31,847 bases of DNA from Promethearchaeota archaeon. Its GTDB lineage: Archaea; Asgardarchaeota; Lokiarchaeia; Sigynarchaeales; SOKP01. The notes beneath the pieces are model-generated. The model ran no database searches. It was not told the origin of the DNA and saw only the letters and a program-made list of their open reading frames with translations. Shown in pieces: positions 16,526-25,124 of this stretch. The stretch is from positions 1 through 31,847 of the forward strand of contig JAUXAJ010000023.1 of the NCBI GenBank assembly GCA_030620005.1, given 5' to 3'. Positions within the stretch are counted from its first letter, which is position 1. Each line of letters begins with the position of its first letter. The position numbers and the translations under genes are program-made.

Positions 16526-16876
16526 CTTAGGTGTGACTTCTTCTATCCTTCCTACATTCAATCCTGACCTAGCTAATGCTCTTATGCAAGCTTGAGCGCC
16601 GGGACCGGGAGTTTGTGATTTATTCCCCCCGGGGGCTCTTACCTTGATGTGAATTCCTTTAATACCCTTGTCTTTAAGATCGTTCGCAACCCTGAAGCCG
16701 CATTGCATGGCTGCATACGGGCTGTTTTCATCTCGACTAGCCCTTACAACCATCCCTGCGGTGCATTTAGCTAATGTTTCTGCACCTGATAGGTCTGTGG
16801 CAGTTACTAGAGTATTATTATAAGAGCTGAAAATATGAACAATTGCCCAATGATTAGGTCCACTTTTTGTGCTCAT
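16475..16876 (-). CDS. rps11: Small-subunit ribosomal protein S11 (uS11)
   Basis: At 133 residues this is the archaeal length. Diagnostic stretches are [32 protein letters not shown] and the basic tail with Thr-Pro-x-[12 protein letters not shown]. S11 sits on the 30S platform next to the 3' end of 16S rRNA. A GGTGG ribosome site precedes the ATG. It is the last gene of the S13-S4-S11 set; the RNA polymerase subunit gene (rpoD) that often follows in archaea is absent here, so the operon ends or is rearranged. Confidence 0.97.
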   Translation of the reverse strand: MSTKSGPNHWAIVHIFSSYNNTLVTATDLSGAETLAKCTAGMVVRASRDENSPYAAMQCGFRVANDLKDKGIKGIHIKVRAPGGNKSQTPGPGAQACIRALARSGLNVGRIEEVTPKSHDHCRRKGGHRGRRV

Positions 16877-16964
16877 TTATTTTCCACCATTTCAATAATT
16901 TTTTTTTTTTTTTAGATTAATAATCATTTAAAAGATTTTAATTAGCTATCCCCTATGAGAATTT

Positions 16965-17459
16965 TTATTTTTTTCCTGCTAAAGGACTATTCGCTGCAAA
17001 GACAATTATATCTTCTTCTGCCCTTTTTACGAGATAGGATGGGGCGTTAATTTTTTTTTCACCTATCGCTATATGTCCATGTGTAATAAATTGTCTTGCT
17101 TGATGTATGGTACTTGCAAGTCCTTTTTCGTATACTAATGTCTGTAATCTCCTATTTAAAACATCGTCCACCGTTAAAAGTAGTACATCTTCAAACTCTG
17201 CTCCTGAACCAATAATTCCTAATCTATTCAATTTCCGTATTAAAGTTTGTTGAACATCAACGGCCTTTTCCTTAGTTAATGTTCTGGAAAATCGAGCGAT
17301 TCTCCTCCAATTTCTTAGAAGCGTGCGTGATTTCCAGAATTCTCGTTTATTTCTTAAACCGTACTTGCCTAAGAATTCGAGTTCCTCCAAAATTCTTTCT
17401 TTTTGGAAAGGATGTTTAGGTTTTTTGTATTTCTTTTTCAGTCTTCTTGGATCTCCCAT
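16965..17459 (-). CDS. rps4: Small-subunit ribosomal protein S4 (uS4)
   Basis: A 164-residue archaeal/eukaryotic-type S4. It starts Met-Gly-Asp-Pro-Arg-Arg-Leu-Lys-Lys-Lys-Tyr, with the S4 RNA-binding motif at about 100-150 (Arg-Arg-Leu-Gln-Thr ... Ala-Arg-Gln-Phe-Ile-Thr-His-Gly-His-Ile). The ATG at 17459 is chosen over an upstream in-frame start because it gives the family N-terminus, begins one base after the S13 stop, and has a GAGGTG ribosome site inside the end of S13. S4 is a primary 16S rRNA binder. Tight spacing shows it is co-transcribed with S13. Confidence 0.97.
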   Translation of the reverse strand: MGDPRRLKKKYKKPKHPFQKERILEELEFLGKYGLRNKREFWKSRTLLRNWRRIARFSRTLTKEKAVDVQQTLIRKLNRLGIIGSGAEFEDVLLLTVDDVLNRRLQTLVYEKGLASTIHQARQFITHGHIAIGEKKINAPSYLVKRAEEDIIVFAANSPLAGKK

Positions 17460-17460
17460 T

Positions 17461-17949
17461 TTAAGCACCTCTTTCACTAGTTCTTCTACGACGCATGACA
17501 CCAACGACTAATCCGTGTCGTCCAGTGCTCTTAGTTCTTTGACCTCTTACTTTTAATTTCAAGTGGTGTCTGATTCCTTTATAACTCTTAATTTTTTTCA
17601 TCCTATCAATGTCCCTTTTAACCGAAATTTCGAGGTGATTACCGATTAAATGAAGGTCTTCACCAGTTCGAATGTCCTTAGGTCTATTAACCATCCAACG
17701 AGGGATTCCATTATCAATGGGATTTAATATGATTTCTTCTATTCTATTTAAATTTTTCTCGGAAATTGCACCAATTCTCAAATTAGGATCAATCCCAGCT
17801 AACTTGACGATGGCTTGAGAAAGTCTTTTTCCTATGCCCTTAATTTGAGTTAATCCGTATTCGCACTTTGAATTTCCATCAATTTGACTTCTAAGTTTTC
17901 TAAAAAATATTTTTTCTCGGAAATTTTTTGGTCTTACAGCAGAACTCAT
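17461..17949 (-). CDS. rps13: Small-subunit ribosomal protein S13 (uS13)
   Basis: 162 residues, the archaeal length. The helix-two-turns-helix (Leu-Thr-Gln-Ile-Lys-Gly-Ile-Gly-Lys-Arg) and the C-terminal Tyr-Lys-Gly-Ile-Arg-His-His-Leu-Lys-Leu-Lys-Val-Arg-Gly-Gln-Arg-Thr are diagnostic. S13 lies at the top of the 30S head and contacts P-site tRNA. It leads the three-gene ribosomal set. The TTTATAATA sequence about 30 bases before the ATG (17970-17980, minus strand) is a good TATA-box candidate, with a short or absent leader. Confidence 0.97.
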   Translation of the reverse strand: MSSAVRPKNFREKIFFRKLRSQIDGNSKCEYGLTQIKGIGKRLSQAIVKLAGIDPNLRIGAISEKNLNRIEEIILNPIDNGIPRWMVNRPKDIRTGEDLHLIGNHLEISVKRDIDRMKKIKSYKGIRHHLKLKVRGQRTKSTGRHGLVVGVMRRRRTSERGA

Positions 17950-18090
17950 TTAAACACTATCAAAATTGTGTATTATAAATTAGATAAAATTAATCTAAAA
18001 AATAATGTAGATTTTAATAATTTTTTGGTTTTGACGGAGAAATGGAAATAAGGCAAGATAAAATTACAAATAAATTACAAATAACAAAAC

Positions 18091-19584
18091 TCAATAAAAG
18101 GGAACTCTCTTATTTTTTTTTATTTTTTCAGAAATGTATTTTTTACAATTATTTCTTTTTGATGTTGCAATTTTTTGGAGCATTGATAAGCCAGGTTTTA
18201 CATCGCTAATTCGTTTTGACTCAATTAAATCGCTTGAGATTAAGTCTTCGTAAATTTTTTTACCTTTTTCCGTTCTGATAATTACTGTATTCCAACCTGC
18301 TGGTGACCCAATAGAACCAATCGAAATATCAGCAGATTCAGATGTAAGATCGTAACACATTTCACAATCTTCTCTTGCCAAGTTACTAATTTCTTTAATA
18401 GATATATTTAATTCTCCGTCATCATTGGTATGAATGAAAAATTTACCTTTATTTATGTCCATTTTTTTAACATTTTTAACATCCACATTCAATTTCTTGC
18501 ATATTTCCAATAGACCCATGTATGGAAAAGATTCCATGCAAAAAATTCCAATTCTAAGTTCGATGTTTATCAACGAAGGAACATTGATGGCGTATATTTC
18601 AGATTTTAATAACGCTTGCATCATGCATGGCACACCAACTATCGCCAATCTTTTCCCATAAAGCTCTTTTTGGTTTAAAAGTTTAAGAGTAGGATTATTG
18701 ACGTATTTAGTCCCTGTAGTCAAGAGGATGTCCTCTTTATTTTTAATTAATAACGGTTCTGGACGCCATCGAGTAGTGCTCATTTTAGCACCTAAAGCGT
18801 AATCTATTTTATTTTTTTCGAAAAGATAATGAAGACAAGTACTTGACATGCCTCCATCTTGGCACTGGCTTGAAATTTCATCAATTTTTGTTCTAGCGGA
18901 ATATATTTCCAAATAATGCCCAATATTAGAATATTCCTTTAGTTCAGAAGTGTTTTCTTGAGTCATATTTAATAGTTTTTCGGGCAGGAATGTCCTGGGG
19001 CAGACGAAATAGCACATTCCACAGCGAATACACTTTTCTTCATCAATTTTCCCAAATCCATTGTAAACATTAAGACAATTAACAGGGCAAACACCAGCAC
19101 ATAAACCGCAACCCGAACAATTTTTTGAATCGTAAATAACTTTAACTGGCTCAAAAATACTTTTTTGAGTAGACGAATCTTGATTAGTAATAGTTATTTT
19201 GATGTCATTTAAAATTGAACCATGAATGTTTTCATCATGACCTTCATTATTATTACATGAATCTTCTATTTCAATAAGTTTTTCAGCCTTTAACAATTCT
19301 AATAAGCTTAAAGCCTTACTAACTTTAATTGAGTTCTTTTCTGAAAATTTTCTAACAATATCAAGATTATTCAATTGATTCAGCTTTAAATATTCGTAGA
19401 AAGACACTTTTAACCGTTCTTCTTTAAAAACTTTAAAGAAAATTTCATGATATTGAGATTCATCGTATACGCCCGCTTCTAATATTTCCTTTTTAGCGTC
19501 AATTAAAACTCTAATCCTATATGAATCTAAAGTTGTTGCTACATTTTTTAAAAAATCTCTCGAAAACTTTCCTTCAAAACTCAT
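18091..19584 (-). CDS. FrhB/FdhB-like iron-sulfur flavoprotein with N-terminal ferredoxin domain
   Basis: A 497-residue protein. Residues 1-120 are an extension of unclear nature with a possible winged-helix part. Two [4Fe-4S] motifs follow (Cys-x2-Cys-x2-Cys-x3-Cys-Pro, twice, about residues 155-195). The F420 hydrogenase/dehydrogenase beta-subunit domain comes next, with Cys-Gln-Asp-Gly-Gly, Val-Gly-Val-Pro-Cys, Gly-Ile-Phe-Cys-Met-Glu-Ser-Phe, Cys-x-x-Cys-Tyr-Asp-Leu-Thr and Gly-Ser-Ile-Gly-Ser-Pro-x-Gly-Trp-Asn-Thr. Family members use FAD to move electrons to or from F420, ferredoxin or similar carriers. Lying downstream of hdrA and mvhD on the same strand, it is probably the input/output subunit of that complex. 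cofC at 25125 supports the presence of F420 in this cell. No UGA interrupts this gene. Confidence 0.85.
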   Translation of the reverse strand: MSFEGKFSRDFLKNVATTLDSYRIRVLIDAKKEILEAGVYDESQYHEIFFKVFKEERLKVSFYEYLKLNQLNNLDIVRKFSEKNSIKVSKALSLLELLKAEKLIEIEDSCNNNEGHDENIHGSILNDIKITITNQDSSTQKSIFEPVKVIYDSKNCSGCGLCAGVCPVNCLNVYNGFGKIDEEKCIRCGMCYFVCPRTFLPEKLLNMTQENTSELKEYSNIGHYLEIYSARTKIDEISSQCQDGGMSSTCLHYLFEKNKIDYALGAKMSTTRWRPEPLLIKNKEDILLTTGTKYVNNPTLKLLNQKELYGKRLAIVGVPCMMQALLKSEIYAINVPSLINIELRIGIFCMESFPYMGLLEICKKLNVDVKNVKKMDINKGKFFIHTNDDGELNISIKEISNLAREDCEMCYDLTSESADISIGSIGSPAGWNTVIIRTEKGKKIYEDLISSDLIESKRISDVKPGLSMLQKIATSKRNNCKKYISEKIKKNKRVPFY

Positions 19585-19617
19585 ATCAATTTAGTTTATT
19601 AAATTATTTTTAAATTT

Positions 19618-19654
19618 TGTGTAATCCCGAAAACTCTCACAAGAGTTTGTCACA
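19618..19654 (-). promoter_or_regulatory. Candidate SECIS hairpin after mvhD
   Basis: On the minus strand, 43 bases past the mvhD stop, UGUG pairs with CACA as an outer stem and AAACUC pairs with GAGUUU as an inner stem with a UUGUGA loop. Between them lie UGAC on the 5' side and GGAU on the 3' side, which can form U.U, G.A, A.G and C-G pairs, the kink-turn quartet of eukaryotic SECIS elements. Lokiarchaeal SECIS elements are reported to resemble the eukaryotic type. The inner stem is short, so this is a candidate only. Confidence 0.42.
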
Positions 19655-19696
19655 TTTCCAACTAATATTTACTTGAAAAGATCATTCAATTTCGGA

Positions 19697-20125
19697 TTAA
19701 ATTTTTGGTAGAGGAGGGAGTGCTTTGATTTTTTTTGTAATATCTTTTATAGAAGCCAAAAATTTTTCTACTTCTGCTGCGCTACAAAAGTATTGTTGAA
19801 TTCTATCTTCTGAAATTCCTAAATGGTTGAATATCTTCTTTAAGAACAATACATGCTCGTACGTATTCATGTTACCCATGCCAAACTCACATTCTCCTTC
19901 TTTTCACGAAATAATTGCCACGCCATCGGCCCCGTTTAAGAAGCATTCCATGATTAAATGAATCCCTATCCTGCCCGTGCATCGAACTCTTATAAGATGA
20001 AAACCCGTAGAGTAAGATTTTCTAGTAGTTCCTGTTAAATCAGCTACGGAATATCCTCATTTTTCACATCCAAAAGCAATTATTTTTCTTTGTTTTTCAA
20101 TATTTATCTCGCTCGTTAATTTCAC
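19697..20125 (-). CDS. mvhD: MvhD-type iron-sulfur subunit, selenoprotein with two in-frame UGA codons
   Basis: Read through two UGA codons, this is a complete 142-residue MvhD (delta subunit of F420-non-reducing hydrogenase, VhuD in its selenium form). Residues 15-23 read Ile-Ile-Ala-Phe-Gly-Cys-Glu-Lys-Sec, matching the F-x-C-x-x-C motif with selenocysteine at the last cysteine. Then come Gly-Tyr-Ser-Val-Ala-Asp-Leu-Thr-Gly, Ile-Arg-Val-Arg-Cys-Thr-Gly-Arg, Asn-Gly-Ala-Asp-Gly-Val-Ala-Ile-Ile-Ser, then Sec74-Lys-Glu-Gly-Glu-Cys in place of the Gly-Cys-His-Pro-Gly-Asp-Cys cluster motif, and the usual helical C-terminus. MvhD carries a [2Fe-2S] cluster and passes electrons to HdrA. Start: GTG at 20125, 11 bases after the hdrA stop, with GAGGTG overlapping it; no ATG is possible. 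Automated calling would keep only the last 60 residues. Confidence 0.9.
19904..19906 (-). other. In-frame UGA in mvhD, codon 74 (predicted selenocysteine)
   Basis: This UGA sits between Ile-Ile-Ser and Lys-Glu-Gly-Glu-Cys. It corresponds to the first cysteine of the C-terminal cluster motif (Gly-Cys-His-Pro-Gly-Asp-Cys) of ordinary MvhD. Confidence 0.88.
20057..20059 (-). other. In-frame UGA in mvhD, codon 23 (predicted selenocysteine)
   Basis: This UGA follows Phe-Gly-Cys-Glu-Lys and precedes Gly-Tyr-Ser. It aligns with the last cysteine of the F-C-C-x-x-C motif of MvhD. Confidence 0.88.
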
Positions 20126-20136
20126 CTCTAGTTTTT

Positions 20137-22131
20137 TTATTCGTTAACAATTTTTTGCGCTTGCTGAATGAATAAATCTTCAAATTTCCCAATTCCTTTA
20201 ATTTCTTCAACAATTTGCTTGTTTCTGTAATATTTTAAATCAATTGCTCTTGCTGGACAAGAAGTAATGCACGCCCCACATCCTTTGCATTTCAATTCGA
20301 CTACAACGGCAATTTCGACGTCGTTTACTTTTATGGCTTCATAATTACAAATTTTTTCGCATCTCCGACAACCCACACATTGATATTCATTTACTTCTGC
20401 TATGATTAACTCTTGATATATTGTATCATTAGATAATAATATTGACGCTTTACTAGCCGCCGCTAGAGCTGTTGATACAGAATAGGGAATATTTTTGGGT
20501 CCTGCAGCATATCCACAAATATAAATCCCCATATTTTTTGTTTCTTGAGGCTTTAAACATCCATGAATTTCAGAGAGAAAACCATTCGGGTCTTTTTCAA
20601 GACCAATTATATCGATTATTTCTTCAGTCCCCTTAGATGGCGTTATCCCCGTTGATAATACAATTAAATCAAAATCACTATAAGTTATTTCGTCTAACAT
20701 CGTATTATCGTAATATAATCGCATCACGCCGTCTTTATTCATTTTAATATCTCCTGGCTTTCCTTTTACGAACATTATATTGGTTTCTCTAATTTTTCTG
20801 TAATATTCTTCACTATTCTTATCTGTAGTTCGAATGTCAATGTAAAAAATAACTATATCCATTTCATGATACTCTTGTTTTAGTAATTGCGCATTTTTTA
20901 ATGCCACACTACAGCATACTCCAGAACAGTACGGAATACCTCTCAAAGATCTCGAACCAACACATTGTATCATGGCCACCCTTTTAGGTCTTTTTCCGTC
21001 TGAGATTCTGTAAGCATGTCCCTCAGTTGGACCAATCGGACTTAACATTCTTTCTAGTTCTATTTGAGTTATTACATCTGGATACAAACCGTACTTATAT
21101 TCATTGCTGTTAATGATAGGATACTCGTCCCAACCAGTTGCTACAATTACAGAACCAACTTTTATATTGATATATTCAGGTTCTTGTTCAAAATTAACAG
21201 CTTCAGCTGGACAACTTCTTTGACAATTCTTGCAATCTATGCAGACACTTCTATCTATTATCGCCAACTTAGGTACTGCTTGAGGGAATGGTATGTAAAT
21301 TGCTTTTCTTTCACCCAACCCCCTGTCGAACTCATTTGGCACGTTTATTGGACATTTAAGAGTACATAATCCACATCCCGTGCATTTACTTTCATCAATA
21401 TAACGCGGATTTTTTTTAATATTGACATCGTAATTTCCAGTAATCCCACTAAATTTTATGACTTCGCTATTCGCAAGTAAAGTTATATTAGGGTGTTTAG
21501 AAGCATTTACCATTATAGGGGCTAAAACTCATATACCACAATCGTCGGTTGGAAATATTCTATCAAGCTGAGCCATTTTTCCGCCAATTGTTGCTTGTTT
21601 TTCGACAAGATACACGCGGATTCCTTGGTTAGCCAAATCCAACGCAGCGTTCATTCCAGCTATTCCAGCACCTATAACCAAAGCCGCTTTTGTTATTGAA
21701 ATTTCTTTACGGGGGATAGATTCTAGTTCACGCGCCCGGTTTACTCCACCATTTATTAATCTCATTCCCTTCTCCGTGGCCCGCTGTTTCTCTCCAGAAT
21801 GAACAAAAGAGCAATGTTCTCGTAAATTAACCATTTGAAAATAGTAGGGGTTCAATCCTGCTTCAGCTAAAACTGCTCTATAAGTGGGCTCGTGAATTTT
21901 TGGAGTACACGCTGCAACTACAATTCGATTTAAATCTAATTCTAGAATGTCCTTTTTGATAATTTCCTGTCCTGGATCGCTACAAGTAAAGTTATTACAT
22001 CTTGCTATGATAACATTTGGTAAGGTTTCAGCAAATTCTTTTAAAGCGTCGCAATCAACAGTAGCACCAATATTTACACCTCATCTACATATATAAACGC
22101 CTATTCTAACATTGGTCTGATTATCAGACAT
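20137..22131 (-). CDS. hdrA: Heterodisulfide reductase subunit A, selenoprotein with two in-frame UGA codons
   Basis: Read through two UGA codons this is a full 664-residue HdrA, the FAD subunit that bifurcates electrons. The N-terminal cluster domain begins Arg-Ile-Gly-Val-Tyr-Ile-Cys15-Arg-Sec17-Gly-Val-Asn-Ile, where the family has Cys-His-Cys-Gly. The FAD-binding Val-Ile-Gly-Ala-Gly-Ile-Ala-Gly is near 159. Phe-Pro-Thr-Asp-Asp-Cys-Gly-Ile-Sec201-Val-Leu-Ala-Pro follows, with selenocysteine at a conserved cysteine. Two ferredoxin motifs come next, then the thioredoxin-reductase-like core and a C-terminal pair of [4Fe-4S] motifs (Cys-x2-Cys-x2-Cys-x3-Cys, twice). The ATG has an AAGGA ribosome site. 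The 162-base gap to the divergent gene should hold the promoter. HdrB and HdrC are not nearby, as is common for Asgard HdrA-MvhD units. Confidence 0.93.
21529..21531 (-). other. In-frame UGA in hdrA, codon 201 (predicted selenocysteine)
   Basis: This UGA lies between Asp-Asp-Cys-Gly-Ile and Val-Leu-Ala-Pro, where HdrA proteins have Cys (Asp-Asp-Cys-x-x-Cys). Both flanks stay in one frame. Confidence 0.9.
22081..22083 (-). other. In-frame UGA in hdrA, codon 17 (predicted selenocysteine)
   Basis: This UGA follows Tyr-Ile-Cys-Arg and precedes Gly-Val-Asn-Ile. It replaces the second cysteine of the N-terminal Cys-x-Cys-Gly motif of HdrA. Confidence 0.88.
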
Positions 22132-22293
22132 TTTACTTTTCCTTCTTGGTCCACTCCGTAAATATATTTTAATTTTAATAATTATTTTTGTTTCTTAATT
22201 ATTCTTTAAAATTCTATTTGGTTTAAGAAATAAAAGACAAAATTTTAATTTTATTTAAATAAAATTAAATTTTTAATTTCATTAGATTTTTTT

Positions 22294-22476
22294 GTGCCAG
22301 AGTTAGAAGAGAAGAAAATAGAATTCGCTAACATCTTCATGAAAGAAGAAGGTTTAAAGGGAAAAGCCACGAGAATTAAAATCGTAAAAATATTAGAAAC
22401 CGTTGGGTTTTCAAAAGAAAAAATAAAAACAGCTTTATTACGTTCGACAATTAATAACAGAATTCAGCATGATTAA
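22294..22476 (+). CDS. Unrecognised 60-residue protein
   Basis: A small, charged, probably all-helical protein starting at GTG; a TAA lies upstream in the same frame. The part from residue 21 (Lys-Gly-Lys-Ala-Thr-Arg-Ile-Lys-Ile-Val-Lys-Ile-Leu-Glu) and its C-terminal helix could be nucleic-acid binding, but no named family is evident. It lies divergent to hdrA and 80-100 bases ahead of serS. There is no ribosome site, so a leaderless transcript is possible. Confidence that it is a gene is moderate. Confidence 0.45.
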   Translation: MPELEEKKIEFANIFMKEEGLKGKATRIKIVKILETVGFSKEKIKTALLRSTINNRIQHD

Positions 22477-22574
22477 ATTAATTAAATTAAAGTACTATTT
22501 TTAATTATTTTCTAAAAAAAATTTTAATAAATAATAAGAAAAAAAAGTTCAATTAATTGGAGAGAAAATTTAAA

Positions 22575-23867
22575 TTGCTTGATATAGAACTTTTTCGAAC
22601 GAATGTAGATGAGATAATTAAATCAGAAAGAAATAGGTTTAAAGATACAACGAACGTTGAAAAAGTATTAGAATACGATAAAAAATGGCGTGATGCATTA
22701 GGAAAATTACAGGAATTGCAACGAAAGCGAAACGAAATATCAACTCAAATTGGTAAATTTAAAAAGGCAAAACTGGAAGCCAAAGCGAAAGAAGCTATAA
22801 AAGCTTCAAAGGAGATCAAGGCTCAAATTGAGGAATTTGATGAAAAGAAATCAGAGTTCTTTGAAAAAAGAGAAAAATACAGATATATTGTGGGAAATAT
22901 ATTACATGAATCAGTTCCCACGGCAGAAAATGAAGAAGGTAACGAAATTGTAAGAGAAGTAGGAAAATTGCCAACGTTTAATTTCAAGCCTTCATCCCAC
23001 GTCGAGTTAATTGAAACAATTGGTGGCGCAGACACTAAAAAAGCTTCAGAAGTAGTAGGATCAAGGTTCTATTACCTTAAAGGAGATCTTGTAATACTCA
23101 ACTTGGCTCTATTGAGATTTGCTTTAGATAAACTAATTATTAAGAATTTTATCCCAATATGGACCCCTTTTTTTGTTAAGCACGAGATTATTAAAGCAGC
23201 CGCAGAACTAGCAGATTTTGAGGACATGCTCTATAAAATTAAGGACGAAGATTTATACATGATAGCTACTTCCGAACAGAGCATTGCAGCATATCACTAC
23301 AACGAAATAATTGAATCAGAAAGATTACCCTTGAAATACGCAGGTGTTTCATCGTGCTTCAGGAGAGAAGCCGGATCACATGGCAAGGATACTCTAGGTA
23401 TTTTTCGAATACACCAATTTGAAAAGGTAGAACAATTTATTTTTTGTAATCCTGAGGATTCGTGGAAATTTCACGAAGAACTGATTTTAAATGCAGAAGA
23501 GCTCTATCAAGAATTAGAACTGCCGTATAGAATCGTCAGTATAGCTTCAGGAGAGCTTAATGATAACGCCGCAAAAAAATACGACTTGGAAGCTTGGTTT
23601 CCTGCGTCTAAAACTTATCGTGAATTAGTATCGTGTAGTAACTGCTTGGATTATCAAGCGAGAAAATTAAAAATTAGAATGGGAAAAGTAGGGTCAAATC
23701 AAGCAAAAGAGATTCTACACACCCTAAATTCTACAGCAATCGCCACAGAACGTACGATAACTTGTATACTAGAGAATTATCAAAACGAAGACGGTTCAAT
23801 AACAATTCCCAAGGCTCTTCATAAATATTTTCCAGGAAGGAAAAAAATAATCATGTCCATTAAATAA
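22575..23867 (+). CDS. serS: Seryl-tRNA synthetase
   Basis: A class II synthetase of the common SerRS type. It has an N-terminal long antiparallel coiled coil (about residues 25-110, Lys/Glu/Ala-rich), motif 2 (Ser-Cys-Phe-Arg-Arg-Glu-Ala-Gly-Ser-His-Gly) and motif 3 (Asn-Ser-Thr-Ala-Ile-Ala-Thr-Glu-Arg-Thr), with an active-site Ala-Thr-Ser-Glu-Gln that recognises ATP and serine. It charges tRNA-Ser and, in cells with selenocysteine, tRNA-Sec, so it is a required first step for the hdrA and mvhD products next to it. I prefer the TTG at 22575, which yields the canonical Leu-Asp-Ile-Glu-Leu-Phe-Arg start and has GGAGAG 10 bases upstream. A TTG at 22557 would add six residues. Confidence 0.95.
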   Translation: MLDIELFRTNVDEIIKSERNRFKDTTNVEKVLEYDKKWRDALGKLQELQRKRNEISTQIGKFKKAKLEAKAKEAIKASKEIKAQIEEFDEKKSEFFEKREKYRYIVGNILHESVPTAENEEGNEIVREVGKLPTFNFKPSSHVELIETIGGADTKKASEVVGSRFYYLKGDLVILNLALLRFALDKLIIKNFIPIWTPFFVKHEIIKAAAELADFEDMLYKIKDEDLYMIATSEQSIAAYHYNEIIESERLPLKYAGVSSCFRREAGSHGKDTLGIFRIHQFEKVEQFIFCNPEDSWKFHEELILNAEELYQELELPYRIVSIASGELNDNAAKKYDLEAWFPASKTYRELVSCSNCLDYQARKLKIRMGKVGSNQAKEILHTLNSTAIATERTITCILENYQNEDGSITIPKALHKYFPGRKKIIMSIK

Positions 23868-23892
23868 AATTAATTAAATAACGAGGAAAACG

Positions 23893-25122
23893 ATGGTAGA
23901 GGTAGAATTAGAAAATATCGAAGATTTTATAAGAAAAAGAATTGACGAGCAATTTTCTAAAATAAAAAAACTCACTAAAAAACTAATAGCCAACATTAGA
24001 AATAATTTAATTTCAATTAAAGTATGCGTGGATCATTTTCAAGAAGCAAAAGAAAAAATAGACCAAAAGTCTGTAAGGTCCTTGCAACTTTTTTCGGATC
24101 GTATCAAAAAAGATATTGATGAAATTAATATACCAGAAGAGGTGTTTCTATATAGTAATCTGAATGATTTAATAAATTCAATCAAAAAATTATTCACATC
24201 CATAAACGAAATTGCGAGAAAATCTTTACCCAAATTTCAAAAAGAAGTGCAAAGCGAAATTAAGGAGTTAAATTACCTCACGCGCAAACTCGGAAAAAAA
24301 CAGGTGATTTTAGATCAATTCATGAGAAAAAAATATTCTGAAGTTAAAACTGCTGAAGATCTGTTAAAAAAAATTCCCAAATTCTTCACTCTTAAAGAAA
24401 ACATCGAAAATGTTAAAGTAGAGTTAGACAAATTCGAAGACGAATACGATAAAAGAAATGAAACTTTAGACGATTTAAAACAAAAATTAATAGAACTTGA
24501 AAATCACGAACTGTTTAAAAAAATTGAAGTAGAACGAGATAGATTATTTAAATTAAGGTTAAAAATAAGTGACCAATTAGGTTTTAAAAAAGCCCTAAAA
24601 AAATTGAAGGTCGATCTTGAGAAAGGAACAATTCACATTTCTAATTTTGATCAAAATTATTTAAAAGATTTTCTGAAAAATCCAATTGGAATACTTTCAA
24701 AAGAAAGAAAGGATTTACCTGATTTTTCAAGTCTTTTAATCAAATTAAGGAGAACCTTAGAGGAAAACAAGTTAAATCTAAAAAAAGATAAAAAAGATAA
24801 AACAATTGAGCAGATTAATCTTATTTTCGACGAAAAAGAATTACATGAAGATATTGAAAAATTAAAAATAAATGATACGAGCATTAAAGAATTTGAAGAT
24901 AAAATTAAGGAAGCAGGTTTGGCAAAAAAACTCGAAGATATCAAAAACAAAATTTCCTTAAATACCATTAAATTCGAAAATGTTCGAAATGACCTTGAGA
25001 GGAAAAATAAAATTTTTACGCAATATTTGAACGCATTAAAAAAAGACCGAGAAAACTTTCAAAACCAAATACTAGACGTCCTCTTAAAAGTAGTTAAAAT
25101 TAACATCTCATTTTCTTTTTGA
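23893..25122 (+). CDS. Long coiled-coil protein of unknown function
   Basis: A 409-residue protein, almost wholly helical, rich in Lys, Glu, Leu and Ile with heptad-like spacing through most of its length. A non-coil break falls near residues 250-285 (Asp-Gln-Asn-Tyr, Asn-Pro-Ile-Gly-Ile). No cysteine motif, signal peptide or membrane span is present. It follows serS by 25 bases with a GAGGAAAACG ribosome site, so it is probably in the same transcript, but nothing links it to tRNA charging. Coiled-coil proteins of this kind are common in Asgard genomes. Its 3' end meets cofC tail to tail with two bases between. Confidence 0.7.
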   Translation: MVEVELENIEDFIRKRIDEQFSKIKKLTKKLIANIRNNLISIKVCVDHFQEAKEKIDQKSVRSLQLFSDRIKKDIDEINIPEEVFLYSNLNDLINSIKKLFTSINEIARKSLPKFQKEVQSEIKELNYLTRKLGKKQVILDQFMRKKYSEVKTAEDLLKKIPKFFTLKENIENVKVELDKFEDEYDKRNETLDDLKQKLIELENHELFKKIEVERDRLFKLRLKISDQLGFKKALKKLKVDLEKGTIHISNFDQNYLKDFLKNPIGILSKERKDLPDFSSLLIKLRRTLEENKLNLKKDKKDKTIEQINLIFDEKELHEDIEKLKINDTSIKEFEDKIKEAGLAKKLEDIKNKISLNTIKFENVRNDLERKNKIFTQYLNALKKDRENFQNQILDVLLKVVKINISFSF

Positions 25123-25124
25123 AT

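Noticed and set aside
19697..22131. UGA as a general sense codon, or hdrA and mvhD as pseudogenes
   Set aside because: Other genes here end in TGA (for example the gene at 14020-15981). The four UGAs all fall at conserved cysteine positions and there is no other damage.
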